Positions 8,891 to 18,901 are shown, numbered from the stretch's first letter. The stretch: DNA of 64,000 nucleotides from Stackebrandtia nassauensis DSM 44728 (GCF_000024545.1 NC_013947.1:5332001-5396000), one strand, 5' to 3'. Notes: generated from the sequence alone by a model not told the origin. A program made the numbers and translations.

Positions 8891-8960
8891 CGCCACCGCC
8901 CCCGCACCGTTTCCCGTCGGTTGGCCCGTAAAACAGTCGCGAGGCAATAGACTCTCGCGA

Positions 8961-9977
8961 GTGGGGGACACACGGGTCGCGCATGCCGCCGATGACCTGA
9001 TCGGACAGGTCATCGAGTCGCGGTATCGCGTCACACAGCTCGTCGCCACCGGCGGCATGGCCCGTGTCTACCGTGCCGTGGACACCCGGCTGGACCGGCA
9101 GGTGGCGCTCAAGATCGGGCTGCCGGCGCGGGCGGTCAACCCCGGCTTCGCCGACCTGTTCCAGCGCGAGGCCAAGACCGTGGCCCGGCTGTCGCACCCG
9201 CACGTGGTGGCGGTCTTCGACCAGGGCAACCACGACGGGCTGCCGTTCGTGGTGATGGAGTTCGTCAACGGCCCGACACTGCGCGAGCTGCTGGGAACCC
9301 GGCGGCCGCCGGTGTCGTGGTCGCTGCGGTTGTGCCGCCAGGTGCTGTCCGGGGTGGCCGCGGCGCACCGCATCGGTTTCGTGCACCGCGACATCAAGCC
9401 GGAGAACATCCTGCTGGACGCGGGCAAGTACGCCAAGGTCGCCGACTTCGGGCTGGCCAAGGCGGCGCACCCGTCGGTGACGGTCTCACCGGGACGGCGT
9501 TCGCCGCTGCTGGCCACGGTGGCCTATATCCCGCCCGAGTTGGTCACGACCGGCTCGGCCGATCCACGCTCCGATGTGTACGCCGCCGGGATCGTGCTGT
9601 ACGAGATGCTGACCGGCGACGTCCCCTTCGACGGGCCGGACCCGAACAAGGTCGCGTACATGCACGTCGACAACGACGTGCCCGCGCCCGCGCTGCGGCT
9701 GCCGCAGCTGCCACCGGCGGTGAACTCGCTGGTCGTCAGGGCCACCCGCCGCTCCCCCGAGGCCCGGTTCTCCGACGCGGCCGCGTTCGCCGCCGCCATC
9801 GACGAGGTGATGGACGCCCGCCGCACCCGGCCGGTGCCCCGGCACGCGACCCCGGCCGCCCGGCGTCCCGCGCGCGGCCGGACCCGTCCGACCGCGGCGG
9901 CGAAACTGCTGTTGACGACGGCAGCCATCCTCCTTGTCGGTCTCGGAGGATGGCTGCTGGCGGTCGGTCTCGGCTAG
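8961..9977 (+). CDS. pknL: PknL-like Ser/Thr protein kinase
   Basis: The 338-residue Hanks-type kinase has the Gly loop ATGGMARVYRA, lysine in VALKIG, the catalytic loop HRDIKPENILLD, DFGLAK and PPE. A single transmembrane helix (about residues 313-336) ends the protein, so it lacks an extracellular sensor domain, as in mycobacterial PknL. I chose the GTG at 8961: it lies 7 nt after the -10-like TAGACT and starts just before the kinase domain, and longer upstream frames overlap the previous gene. The place after an MptA-like gene supports PknL orthology. The substrate is unknown. Confidence 0.82.
   Translation: MGDTRVAHAADDLIGQVIESRYRVTQLVATGGMARVYRAVDTRLDRQVALKIGLPARAVNPGFADLFQREAKTVARLSHPHVVAVFDQGNHDGLPFVVMEFVNGPTLRELLGTRRPPVSWSLRLCRQVLSGVAAAHRIGFVHRDIKPENILLDAGKYAKVADFGLAKAAHPSVTVSPGRRSPLLATVAYIPPELVTTGSADPRSDVYAAGIVLYEMLTGDVPFDGPDPNKVAYMHVDNDVPAPALRLPQLPPAVNSLVVRATRRSPEARFSDAAAFAAAIDEVMDARRTRPVPRHATPAARRPARGRTRPTAAAKLLLTTAAILLVGLGGWLLAVGLG
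9921..9957. terminator. Perfect 13-bp stem-loop inside the 3' end of the kinase gene
   Basis: GCAGCCATCCTCC (9921-9933) pairs perfectly with GGAGGATGGCTGC (9945-9957) around an 11-nt loop. It encodes part of the C-terminal membrane helix. The kinase gene and the convergent bacterioferritin gene are only 9 bp apart, so a terminator for either must lie inside coding sequence. Confidence 0.55.
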
Positions 9978-9986
9978 GGCTTACGC

Positions 9987-10469
9987 CTAGTCGTCCGAGG
10001 GCTGTTCGATGAGGGTCTGGAGGTACATGTTCTCGCCCAGCTTGCTGATCAGCTCCTGCTGGGTCTCCAGGTAGTCGATGTGCTCCTCCTCGTCGGCGAG
10101 GATGGCCTCGAAGATCTTCGCGGAGGTGACGTCGCCGACCGAGCGCATGTGGTCGATGCCCCGGCGCAGCCGGTCCACGGCCTCGACCTCGATGAGCATG
10201 TCGTTGGCGAACATCTCGGGGACGTTCTCACCGATGCGCAGCGCGAACAACCGCTGGAAGTTCGGCAGGCCCTCCAGGTACAGGATCCGGTCGGTCAGGA
10301 CCTCGGCGTGCCGCATCTCGTCCATGGACTCGGCCCGGGTGTGCTTGGCAAGCTTGACGTAGCCCCAGTTGTCCTGCATCTTCGCGTGCAGGAAGTACTG
10401 GTTGATGGCGGTCAGTTCGGCCGTCAACTGTTCGTTGAGGAACTCGATGACCTGTTTGTCCCCACGCAT
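9987..10469 (-). CDS. bfr: Bacterioferritin
   Basis: The 160-residue protein has the full ferroxidase set in bacterioferritin numbering: E18, E51 and H54 in the MDEMRHAE segment, and the later DEEEHIDYLE segment with E127/H130. M52 is the haem ligand, which separates Bfr from plain ferritin. It stores iron as a 24-mer in the cytoplasm. The ATG at 10469 has a GAGGAG-type ribosome binding site. The partner ferredoxin gene lies directly upstream on the same strand. Confidence 0.93.
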   Translation of the reverse strand: MRGDKQVIEFLNEQLTAELTAINQYFLHAKMQDNWGYVKLAKHTRAESMDEMRHAEVLTDRILYLEGLPNFQRLFALRIGENVPEMFANDMLIEVEAVDRLRRGIDHMRSVGDVTSAKIFEAILADEEEHIDYLETQQELISKLGENMYLQTLIEQPSDD

Positions 10470-10549
10470 GTCGGTGTCTCCTCGTACTCAAAGGTCGTTA
10501 CGAGGTCGAGGTTAGGATCTCGGAAAATCGGACTATTTGTCAGGAAACC

Positions 10550-10756
10550 CTAAAATAGGTCAGGCTTGGCTAACGATGCGGCGGTGGCGGGAGCGCCGTA
10601 TTCGGCCTCGAGCAGGTCGGCGATCCGGTCCAGGCAGGTGCCGCAGCCGGTTCCGGCCTGGCACGCGTCGCCGACGGCGTCCTCGGTGCGGGCGCCGGCT
10701 TTGATGCATCCGCGTACCTCACGCTCGTGCACGCCATGGCAGATGCACACGTACAC
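10550..10756 (-). CDS. bfd: Bacterioferritin-associated [2Fe-2S] ferredoxin
   Basis: From the GTG at 10756 the product has 68 residues with the Bfd cysteine pattern C-x-C near the N-terminus (YVCICHG) and C-x2-C in the TGCGTC segment. I chose this start because GGAGG lies 6 nt upstream and the homologous domain begins at once; a longer frame to 10876 would run across the iron boxes. Bfd reduces the core of bacterioferritin to release iron, which fits the neighbouring bfr and the iron-responsive operators upstream. Confidence 0.88.
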   Translation of the reverse strand: MYVCICHGVHEREVRGCIKAGARTEDAVGDACQAGTGCGTCLDRIADLLEAEYGAPATAASLAKPDLF

Positions 10757-10796
10757 CGGGGGGACCTCCACGCTCGCTGGTTCTTCGGGCCGAGGC

Positions 10797-10833
10797 TTCA
10801 GGTAAGCCTCACCTAACATAGGTTCGCCTAACA
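10797..10833 (-). promoter_or_regulatory. IdeR/DmdR iron boxes upstream of bfd
   Basis: Read on the minus strand, TTAGGTGAGGCTTACCTGAA (10797-10816) matches the IdeR/DtxR consensus TTAGGTTAGSCTAACCTAA closely. A second half-conserved site, TTAGGCGAACCTA, lies just upstream (10819-10833). Tandem iron boxes 40-80 nt before bfd indicate repression by Fe-loaded IdeR/DmdR, so Bfd would be made when iron is scarce. Confidence 0.78.
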
Positions 10834-10977
10834 TAACCCACGGTGGCCCGGAACGCCAATCCCCCGAAAGTCCCACCCCAGTAACTCGCGTCCCAGCTCA
10901 CACCCCGCCCGCGAAGTCTGGTTTCCGCCCCCCACGGCGACACCCTATGGTAGACAACCAAACTTTTGGAGGTATCA

Positions 10978-12018
10978 ATGTCGCCTGCGGTCGAGATCGC
11001 CGGGCTGCGAAAGCGCTATTCATCGATATTCCGGCCCAACACCATGGCGCTCGACGGCTTGGACATGGTTGTCGAAAAAGGACAGGTTCACGGGTTCCTC
11101 GGCCCGAACGGCTCCGGCAAGACGACGACCCTGCGCATCCTGCTCGGCCTGGCGCGCGCCAACGGCGGCTACATGCGCATCCTCGGACACGAGGTCCCGC
11201 GCGAGCTTCCACAAGTTATCCAGCGGGTCGGTTCCGTCGTGGAGAGTCCGCAGTTCTTCAAGCACTTCAGTGGCCACAAGACACTGTCGCTTTTGGCCAA
11301 GACGGCCGGTATCCCGAATTCGCGGGTGCTCGAAGTCCTGGCGCAGGTCGGTCTGCATGACCGCGCCAAGCAGAAGGTCAAGGCGTACTCGCTGGGGATG
11401 CGGCAGCGGCTCGCGGTGGCCTCGGCGCTGCTGAAACAGCCCGAACTGCTCATCCTCGACGAACCCGCCAACGGCATGGACCCGGCGGGCATCCGGGAGA
11501 TGCGCGAGCTCATGCAGAGCCTGGCCGCGCAGGGCATGACCGTGCTGGTCTCGTCCCACCTGTTGTCGGAGGTGCAGCAGCTGTGCGACACCATGACGAT
11601 CGTGTCGCGGGGCCGCCGTGTCACCTCCGGCGGCGTCGACGAGGTCATCGGCCGGCACGGCGTCGGTGAACTGCGGGTGCGCGTCGGCGACGACGAACAG
11701 CTGTCGGCCGCCGCCCAGGCACTGGAAACCGAGGACGTGACCGTCACCCCCGCCACCGACCACCTCATGGTCTCCGGCGTCTCCGACCCGGCCTGGGTCA
11801 CCAAGACCCTCGCCGACGAGGAGATCTACGTGTCCGAACTGGTGCGCAACGCCCCCGACCTGGAGACGGTGTTCCTGCAACTGACCGGCACCGCGCCGGT
11901 CGACGGCCGCTACCCGCAGGTCGACGACGCCGTCCTGCCGGCCCTGCCCACCCAGGCCACCGCCCCGGCCGCCGAGACCGTCACGGTCACCGCCGACAGC
12001 GAGGAGAGCGCGAAATGA
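10978..12018 (+). CDS. ABC transporter ATP-binding protein
   Basis: The 346-residue protein has an ABC domain with Walker A GPNGSGKTTT, signature YSLGMRQR, Walker B LLILDEP and the H-loop SSHLL. After about residue 220 a DUF4162-like C-terminal part follows, typical of drug-exporter and bacitracin-type ATPases. GGAGG at 10968-10972 supports the ATG at 10978. Its stop codon overlaps the permease start by 4 bp (ATGA), so both are translated together as an exporter. The substrate is unknown. Confidence 0.9.
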   Translation: MSPAVEIAGLRKRYSSIFRPNTMALDGLDMVVEKGQVHGFLGPNGSGKTTTLRILLGLARANGGYMRILGHEVPRELPQVIQRVGSVVESPQFFKHFSGHKTLSLLAKTAGIPNSRVLEVLAQVGLHDRAKQKVKAYSLGMRQRLAVASALLKQPELLILDEPANGMDPAGIREMRELMQSLAAQGMTVLVSSHLLSEVQQLCDTMTIVSRGRRVTSGGVDEVIGRHGVGELRVRVGDDEQLSAAAQALETEDVTVTPATDHLMVSGVSDPAWVTKTLADEEIYVSELVRNAPDLETVFLQLTGTAPVDGRYPQVDDAVLPALPTQATAPAAETVTVTADSEESAK

Positions 12019-13040
12019 GACTGCTGTCAGTGGAACTGCGCCGCTTCGCCTCCCGGCGCGCCAACATCCTGTTCGCCGTGATCGGCCTGCTGTTCCTGGC
12101 CGGATCACTGACCGTGCTGGGCCTGAGCACCCACAAACCCACCGAAGCCGAGATCTCCCGGGCCGAGAGCCAGGCCGAGGAGGAGCGCGAGGTCACCGAA
12201 CGCGAACTGAAGGAGTGCGAGGACTACTGGGCCGAGAACCCCGACGCCGACCCCGAGAACCCCGACCCGGACGACTTCGAGAGCGGCAAGGTCGAGGACT
12301 ACGGGTACACGCCCGACTGCGAGTACCTGCAACAGCCCTCCGACGTCCAGGCCTCCGACTATCTGGGCCAGGTCATCAGCTTCGCCGACGAGGCCGAGGG
12401 CCAGATCATCTTCCTGGGTGTCGTGTTCGTGGTGTGCGCGCTGCTCATGTCGGGCTCGTTCGTGGGAGCCGAGTGGACCAGCGGCGGCATGACGAACCTG
12501 CTGCTGTGGCGACCCCGGCGCACGGCGGTGTACGCCAGCAAGCTGACCGCCGCGCTGCTGGCGGTCCTGACGCTGACCATCGTCGCCAGCGTGCTCCACA
12601 TAGGCGGCCTGTATCTGCTCGCCGTGACCAACGGCGACGTGGGAACGCTGACCCCGAGTTGGTGGCAGGACAACGGCAACCTCGCGCTGCGCTTCCTGGC
12701 GCTGGTGGCCATGGCGACCGTCATCGGCGTCTCGCTGAGCATGATCGGCAGACGCACCGTGGTCGCCATCGGTTCGGTCGTCGCGTATCTCGTCGTCGTC
12801 GAGTACGGCATCCGCGGCCTTTTGTCCACGGTGAACACACACTTCGTCGACTACTGGATGCTGTCGACCTACGTCGGCGCCTGGCTGGTCGGCAAACAGC
12901 AGGTCTACAGCTCCTACCTGGACGGTACGGCCCAGGTCGAGACGATCTACATGTGGCACGGCGGCGGCGTCCTGGCGGCGGTCACGGCGATACTGCTGGC
13001 CGGTTCGGCGGTGCTGTTCGCCCGCCGCGACACCGCCTGA
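12015..13040 (+). CDS. ABC-2 type permease
   Basis: The 341-residue membrane protein has a first helix at about residues 18-38, a highly acidic extracellular loop of about 75 residues, and five further helices from residue 130 to the C-terminus. This is the 6-helix layout of ABC-2 permeases with a large first loop. The loop is rich in Glu/Asp and has a pair of cysteines (KECEDYW and PDCEYL) that could form a disulfide. It forms an exporter with the overlapping ATPase gene. Confidence 0.82.
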   Translation: MRLLSVELRRFASRRANILFAVIGLLFLAGSLTVLGLSTHKPTEAEISRAESQAEEEREVTERELKECEDYWAENPDADPENPDPDDFESGKVEDYGYTPDCEYLQQPSDVQASDYLGQVISFADEAEGQIIFLGVVFVVCALLMSGSFVGAEWTSGGMTNLLLWRPRRTAVYASKLTAALLAVLTLTIVASVLHIGGLYLLAVTNGDVGTLTPSWWQDNGNLALRFLALVAMATVIGVSLSMIGRRTVVAIGSVVAYLVVVEYGIRGLLSTVNTHFVDYWMLSTYVGAWLVGKQQVYSSYLDGTAQVETIYMWHGGGVLAAVTAILLAGSAVLFARRDTA

Positions 13041-13060
13041 GCCGCGGCTCGTCGGCCCTG

Positions 13061-13171
13061 AAGTGGGAAAGCCGGGAGTACCCTTGGGTGAAAGCCCACC
13101 CTGTATTCGTTTGAGGCTGCCCGAATGGCAGCGGGGTGCTCTCGGCTTCGACGCGGAAGCGTTCCCCACTT
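13061..13171 (+). ncRNA. Candidate structured leader RNA before the YbdK-type ligase gene
   Basis: An outer 7-bp stem (AAGTGGG 13061-13067 with CCCACTT 13165-13171) encloses four small hairpins: GGG-AGTA-CCC, GGGT-GAAA-GCCC, GCTGCC-CGAAT-GGCAGC and ACGC-GGAA-GCGT. Two have GNRA tetraloops. It ends 14 nt before the ATG at 13185, with an AAGGG just after the outer stem. The arrangement resembles a riboswitch or cis-regulatory RNA, but I cannot match it to a known class. Confidence 0.4.
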
Positions 13172-13184
13172 TCTAAGGGCTCCC

Positions 13185-14363
13185 ATGGCCGGTACGGCTC
13201 AGCATGCTCACATAACGCGCTTCATCGACCCCGTTCCCCCCACCGCCGGTATCGAGGAGGAGTTCTTCCTCGTCGACCCCCACACCCGCCGGGTCGCCCC
13301 CGACGCGGCGGAGGTGGTGCGGCGGGCCGGGACCTGGAGCGGCGGCTCCATCAGCACCGAGTTCACCAAATACCAGGTGGAGACCCGCACCGATCCGTTC
13401 TCCGATGTGGACGATCTGGCCACCGAGGTGGCCCGGATGCGCGACATCGCCGCCACCGCCGCGACCGAAGCGGGGCTGCGCGTCACCGCGACCGGCACCC
13501 CCGTGCAGGGCGACATCGTCCCGCCGCCGATCGCCGACATCCCCCGCTACCGCGAGACCACCGCGATGTTCCGCACACTGCAGGACGGACAGAGCATCAG
13601 CGCCTGCCACGTCCACGTGCACATGCCCGACCCGGAGCTGGCGGTACTGGTGAGCAATCACCTGCGACCCTGGCTGCCGGTGCTTTTGTCCATGAACGGG
13701 AACTCGCCCTACTGGGCCGGACGCGACACCGGCTACGCCAGCTGGCGGACGCTTTCCTGGAGCGGCTGGCCGGTCGCCGGTCCGCCGCCGTACTACGAAT
13801 CGCGCGACCACTTCGACGAACTCGTCGGCACCCTGGTGGCCGGTGGCGCCCTGATGGACCGTCGCTCGATCTTCTGGGACGTCCGCCCCTCGGCGCATCT
13901 GCCGACCATCGAGGTCCGGGTGGCCGACGTCGCCGCGACCGCCTTCGAGGGGCCGCTGTTCGCCGCGCTGGTGCGTGCCCTGGTGACGCTGGCGGCCCAG
14001 GCGGTGCGGCACGGTGACCGGGGCCCGAGGACCGCCCCGGAACTGTTGCGGGCCGCGAGCTGGCGCGCCGCGCGAGACGGCTTGGAGGGCAAGGGAATCG
14101 ACACCCGCACCGGGAAACTGCGCGACGCCGGGCAGCTGGTCGAGTCGCTGCTGGCCGAGGTCCGTCCGATCCTGACGGTCTGGGGAGAGTGGGACCGGGT
14201 GACCGGCTGGTGGCAACGGCTGCGGTCAATCGGCAGCGGTGCCGCCCGGCAGCGCGCGGCCTACGCCGAGCGCGGTCACCTGGACGACGTCGTCGACTGC
14301 CTCATCGAACAGAACCGGCCCGGTTCGCTCCACAAGGGGCGCACCGTGGTCCATAGTGGCTGA
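13185..14363 (+). CDS. YbdK-type carboxylate-amine ligase (GCS2 family)
   Basis: The 392-residue protein has the GCS2 features GIEEEFFLVD at the N-terminus, then SISTEFTKYQVET, a central CHVHVHMPD with metal/ATP-site histidines, NSPYWAGRDTGYASWR and the IFWDVRPS segment near residue 230. These proteins ligate glutamate to an amine, as weak glutamate-cysteine ligases or in related pathways. The start at 13185 is the first ATG before the conserved region. A possible structured RNA precedes it. It ends one base before the convergent threonine aldolase gene. The natural substrate is not clear. Confidence 0.83.
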   Translation: MAGTAQHAHITRFIDPVPPTAGIEEEFFLVDPHTRRVAPDAAEVVRRAGTWSGGSISTEFTKYQVETRTDPFSDVDDLATEVARMRDIAATAATEAGLRVTATGTPVQGDIVPPPIADIPRYRETTAMFRTLQDGQSISACHVHVHMPDPELAVLVSNHLRPWLPVLLSMNGNSPYWAGRDTGYASWRTLSWSGWPVAGPPPYYESRDHFDELVGTLVAGGALMDRRSIFWDVRPSAHLPTIEVRVADVAATAFEGPLFAALVRALVTLAAQAVRHGDRGPRTAPELLRAASWRAARDGLEGKGIDTRTGKLRDAGQLVESLLAEVRPILTVWGEWDRVTGWWQRLRSIGSGAARQRAAYAERGHLDDVVDCLIEQNRPGSLHKGRTVVHSG

Positions 14364-14364
14364 G

Positions 14365-15378
14365 TTAGCGCAGCAGGTCGGTCAGCACCTTGATCGCGTG
14401 GTCGAGGCCGTCGTCGTCGACGTCGAGATGCGTCAACAGGCGGCCTTGATCCTTGCTCATCACCGACACCATCACGCCCTTGTCGGCCGCCGCCGCCGCG
14501 AAGTCGGCGATGCGGGGGATCCGCAGCAGGATGATGTTGGTCTGCACCCGCGACAGATCGGTGACACCGAAGGGTTCCAGGGCGGCGGCGAGCCGGTGCG
14601 CCCGGGCGTGGTCGTCCTTGAGCCGGGCGAGATGGTGGGTGAGTGCGTAGCGGCCCGCGGCGGCCAGGATCCCGGCCTGTCGCATGCCGCCGCCCATGCG
14701 CTTGCGCAGCACCCGGGCCCGTTCGATGCCCTCGGCGTCGGCAACCACCAGTGAACCCACCGGGGCGCCCAGTCCCTTGGACAGGCACACCGAGACGGTG
14801 TCGAACAGGGTGCCGTAGCGCGCCAGCGGCACCCCGTCCTTGACGTGGGCGTGCCACAACCGGGCGCCGTCCAAGTGGAGTTTGAGGCCGCGCTCGTCGG
14901 CGACCGTCCGCAGTTTCTCCAGTTTGTACAGTGGCAGAGCCGTTCCGCCGCCACGGTTGTGGGTGTTCTCCACCGCGATCGCCGCAGTGTTGACGGTGTG
15001 GTAGCCGACCCCGGTGCGGATGAACTCCTCCACGACGCCGACGTCCAGGTGACCGCCACGGGTCGGCCAGGTGCGAGTCGAGATGCCGCCGATCGCCGCC
15101 GCCGCGCCCACCTCGTGGGACACGATGTGGGCGTCGGAGTCGGCCAGCAGTTCCTCCCCCGGCGACACCAGCAACTGCAACGCGATCTGGTTGCCCATCG
15201 ACCCCGAGGGCACGAACAGCGCCGCCTCCTTGCCCAGCAGCGCCGCGACCTCGGTCTCCAACGCGGTCACCGTCGGGTCCTCGCCGTAGACGTCGTCACC
15301 GACTTCGGCGGTGGCCATGGCCTCGCGCATCCCGGGCGTGGGTTTGGTGACGGTGTCGGAACGAAGGTCAACGGTCAT
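14365..15378 (-). CDS. ltaE: Low-specificity L-threonine aldolase
   Basis: The 337-residue PLP enzyme starts with [17 protein letters not shown] and [11 protein letters not shown], both signatures of bacterial threonine aldolases. The PLP lysine is K201 in the [12 protein letters not shown] segment, and HLDGARLW supplies the PLP-ring aspartate. It cleaves L-threonine or L-allo-threonine to glycine and acetaldehyde, feeding glycine and C1 units. The TACAGT 6 nt before the ATG suggests a leaderless mRNA. It is alone on its strand next to aroG. Confidence 0.9.
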   Translation of the reverse strand: MTVDLRSDTVTKPTPGMREAMATAEVGDDVYGEDPTVTALETEVAALLGKEAALFVPSGSMGNQIALQLLVSPGEELLADSDAHIVSHEVGAAAAIGGISTRTWPTRGGHLDVGVVEEFIRTGVGYHTVNTAAIAVENTHNRGGGTALPLYKLEKLRTVADERGLKLHLDGARLWHAHVKDGVPLARYGTLFDTVSVCLSKGLGAPVGSLVVADAEGIERARVLRKRMGGGMRQAGILAAAGRYALTHHLARLKDDHARAHRLAAALEPFGVTDLSRVQTNIILLRIPRIADFAAAAADKGVMVSVMSKDQGRLLTHLDVDDDGLDHAIKVLTDLLR

Positions 15379-15449
15379 TCAGACACTGTATTGATCCCAG
15401 CCTTACTCGGCATTCAGCCAAACACGTGACCTTCGCTACCCACGCGCGG

Positions 15450-16853
<1,404 letters not shown>

Positions 16854-16885
16854 TTACGGCCCGTCCCCCGCCAAACTCGCAGCTC

Positions 16886-16908
16886 CCACAGCGATTTCAC
16901 AGCTGTGG
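16886..16908. promoter_or_regulatory. Inverted repeat in the divergent aroG/fchA gap
   Basis: CCACAGC and GCTGTGG are perfect 7-bp arms separated by GATTTCACA. The site lies 42 nt before aroG and could be an operator. No other structure stands out in this 138-base gap. Confidence 0.25.
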
Positions 16909-16982
16909 TCGGGTGACAGCGGACACGTGGTGGACGGCGGCTAATGTTCGTGCCATCCGCGATCTCGGTTAAGGAGTGGCGC

Positions 16983-17606
16983 ATGCGCGATCAAAAGGTC
17001 GGCGAATGGCTGGAGAAGCTGGCATCCAAGGCATCGGCACCCGGTGGCGGGGCCGCGGCGGCGCTCAACGCGGCCACCGGCGCGGCGCTGGTGTCGATGG
17101 TGTGCAACCTGACGATCGGCAAACCCAAGTACGTCGAACACGAACTGACCATGACCGACGTGCTGTCCAAGGCCAACGAACTGCGTAACGAGGCCCTGGT
17201 GCTGGCCGAGGCCGACGCGGAGGCGTTCAGCGCGGTGATGGCCGCCTACGGTCTGCCCAAGGACTCCGACGAGGACAAGGCGCAGCGTACCGAGGCGATC
17301 CAGTCGGCGCTGGTGCGCGCCGCCGAGGTGCCGCTGCGGATCGCGGGCCTCGCGGCCGAGGTGATCGCGCTGTCGGGACGCATTCTGGACGGCGCCAACG
17401 TCAACGTCCTGTCCGATGTGGCCGTCGCGGCCGACTCGGCGCGTTCGGCGCTGCGCTCGGCGGCGATCAATGTGGAGATCAACCTGTACTCCATGAAGGA
17501 CGAGGACCTGCGCGAGGAACTCGCCGGGAAGCTGGCCGACCACCTGGGCTCGCTGGACACCGCGGATCGTATCGTTGGCTCGGTCAACGAGAGGATCACG
17601 AGCTGA
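16983..17606 (+). CDS. fchA: Methenyltetrahydrofolate cyclohydrolase (FchA-type cyclodeaminase domain)
   Basis: The 207-residue, mostly helical protein matches the stand-alone cyclodeaminase/cyclohydrolase domain. It has FASKASAPGGGAAAALNAATGAALVSMV-like features near residues 15-40 (here LASKASAPGGGAA) and DAEAFSAVMAAY in the middle. It would convert 5,10-methenyl-THF to 10-formyl-THF. AAGGAG at 16971-16976 supports the ATG at 16983. Its stop overlaps the folD start (TGATG), so the two proteins are made in step. This matters because the adjacent FolD appears to lack cyclohydrolase chemistry. Confidence 0.82.
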   Translation: MRDQKVGEWLEKLASKASAPGGGAAAALNAATGAALVSMVCNLTIGKPKYVEHELTMTDVLSKANELRNEALVLAEADAEAFSAVMAAYGLPKDSDEDKAQRTEAIQSALVRAAEVPLRIAGLAAEVIALSGRILDGANVNVLSDVAVAADSARSALRSAAINVEINLYSMKDEDLREELAGKLADHLGSLDTADRIVGSVNERITS

Positions 17607-18436
17607 TGCGGGACATCGACGGGCGGGCCATGGCCAAGGCGATCGGCGCCGAGGTCGCCGCGACGGCCGAGCGGCTGCGCGCCGACGGGGTGGTGCCGAC
17701 ACTGGCGGTGGTGGTGCCCACCGACGACGAGTCGACGGCCTGGTACGTGCGCTCCATCGAACGCGCGGCGCAAAACCGGGGCGTCGAATGCCGTGTCCTC
17801 CAGCTGGAGGACCCCAGCGCCGAGCGCCTGAAGTCCGAGTTGGACACTCTGTCGGCCGACGACTCGGTGCACGGCATCATCTGCCAGACCCCGCTTCCCG
17901 AGGGCGTGACGCTGGCCGACGTCGGCGAGCACATCGCGGTGGCCAAGGACGTCGACGGCGCCAACCCGGCCAGTCTGGGTCGGCTGGCGGCGGGCCTGGA
18001 CACCTTCGCCCCGGCCACCGCCGCGGCCGTGGCCGAGATCCTGCGCCAGGACGAGGTGGCGCTCAAGGGCAAGAACGTCACCATCATCGGACGGTCCACT
18101 GTAGTAGGCAAACCGGCGGCGCTGCTGCTGCTCGCCGAACACGCCACCGTGACGATCTGCCACTCCCGCACCGAGAACCTGCCCGAGGTGTGCGCGCGCG
18201 CCGACGTCCTGGTCGCGGCCGTCGGACGGCCCGAGATGGTCACCGCCGAATACGTCAAACCCGGCGCGATCGTCATCGACGTGGGCACCAACCCCACCGC
18301 CGAGGGTGGCCTGGTCGGCGACGTCAACGCCGAGTCGGTCGCGTCGGTGGCCGGCGCCCTGACCCCGGTGCCCGGCGGCGTCGGCCCGGTGACCACGCAA
18401 CTGTTGCTGCGCCACACGGTCCAGGCCGCCGCGTAA
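17606..18436 (+). CDS. folD: FolD-like methylenetetrahydrofolate dehydrogenase lacking the catalytic lysine
   Basis: The 276-residue protein has the FolD fold with CQTPLPEGV, AKDVDGANP, the NADP site IIGRSTVVGKP and a C-terminal TPVPGGVGPVT. The tyrosine of the catalytic Y-V-x-x-K motif is present (Y47), but the motif reads YVRSIER: Ile51 replaces the lysine needed for the cyclohydrolase step and Arg53 replaces the second lysine. The glutamine and aspartate of the active site remain. It should therefore act mainly as the dehydrogenase, with FchA doing the hydrolysis. The gene overlaps fchA by 1 bp. Confidence 0.88.
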   Translation: MRDIDGRAMAKAIGAEVAATAERLRADGVVPTLAVVVPTDDESTAWYVRSIERAAQNRGVECRVLQLEDPSAERLKSELDTLSADDSVHGIICQTPLPEGVTLADVGEHIAVAKDVDGANPASLGRLAAGLDTFAPATAAAVAEILRQDEVALKGKNVTIIGRSTVVGKPAALLLLAEHATVTICHSRTENLPEVCARADVLVAAVGRPEMVTAEYVKPGAIVIDVGTNPTAEGGLVGDVNAESVASVAGALTPVPGGVGPVTTQLLLRHTVQAAA

Positions 18437-18444
18437 TCCACCCG

Positions 18445-18891
18445 ATGACGATCTCGGCTGACGGCCCCGAACGGGTCCAGATCGTGACGGGCCTGCTTCG
18501 CGACGGCGATCGGGTGTTGCTGTGTCATCGAAGCCCCGGCCGCCGTTGGTATCCCGACGTGTGGGACCTGCCGGGCGGTCACGTCGAGGCCGGGGAGGAC
18601 CCGCGACAGAGTCTGGTCCGCGAGCTTCGGGAAGAACTGGGGATCACGGCGTCGAAACCGTCCGGCCCGCCGATGCACCAGTTCCGGACCGCGACGATCG
18701 ACATGCGGATCTGGTTGGTGGACAGCTGGACCGGGACACCCGTCAACGCCGCACCGGACGAGCACGACGCGGTGGCGTGGTTCGCCACGGCCGACCTCGA
18801 CGGCCTGCGGCTCGCGCACGAGTCGCACCACGCGATGCTCACCGCCGTGCTGGATCAAAAGCCGTGGACGGGCGGGGCGGGCGGGCAGTAG
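18445..18891 (+). CDS. Nudix hydrolase
   Basis: The 148-residue protein contains a complete Nudix box, GGHVEAGEDPRQSL followed by RELREELGI, with metal-binding glutamates in REL-REE. Upstream, WYPDVWDLPGGH is typical of MutT-like members that act on nucleotides. It follows folD by 8 bp on the same strand and may be in that operon. The substrate cannot be read. Confidence 0.85.
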   Translation: MTISADGPERVQIVTGLLRDGDRVLLCHRSPGRRWYPDVWDLPGGHVEAGEDPRQSLVRELREELGITASKPSGPPMHQFRTATIDMRIWLVDSWTGTPVNAAPDEHDAVAWFATADLDGLRLAHESHHAMLTAVLDQKPWTGGAGGQ

Positions 18892-18901
18892 TTTTTCGGC
18901 T

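Noticed and set aside
8715-8960. N-terminal extension of the kinase gene
   Set aside because: It overlaps the preceding gene out of frame and is Pro/Arg-rich; the GTG at 8961 starts just before the kinase domain.
13061-13171. Assignment of the leader RNA to the c-di-AMP (ydaO) riboswitch
   Set aside because: Short resemblances exist, but the long conserved 3' core of that class is missing and the spacing does not fit.
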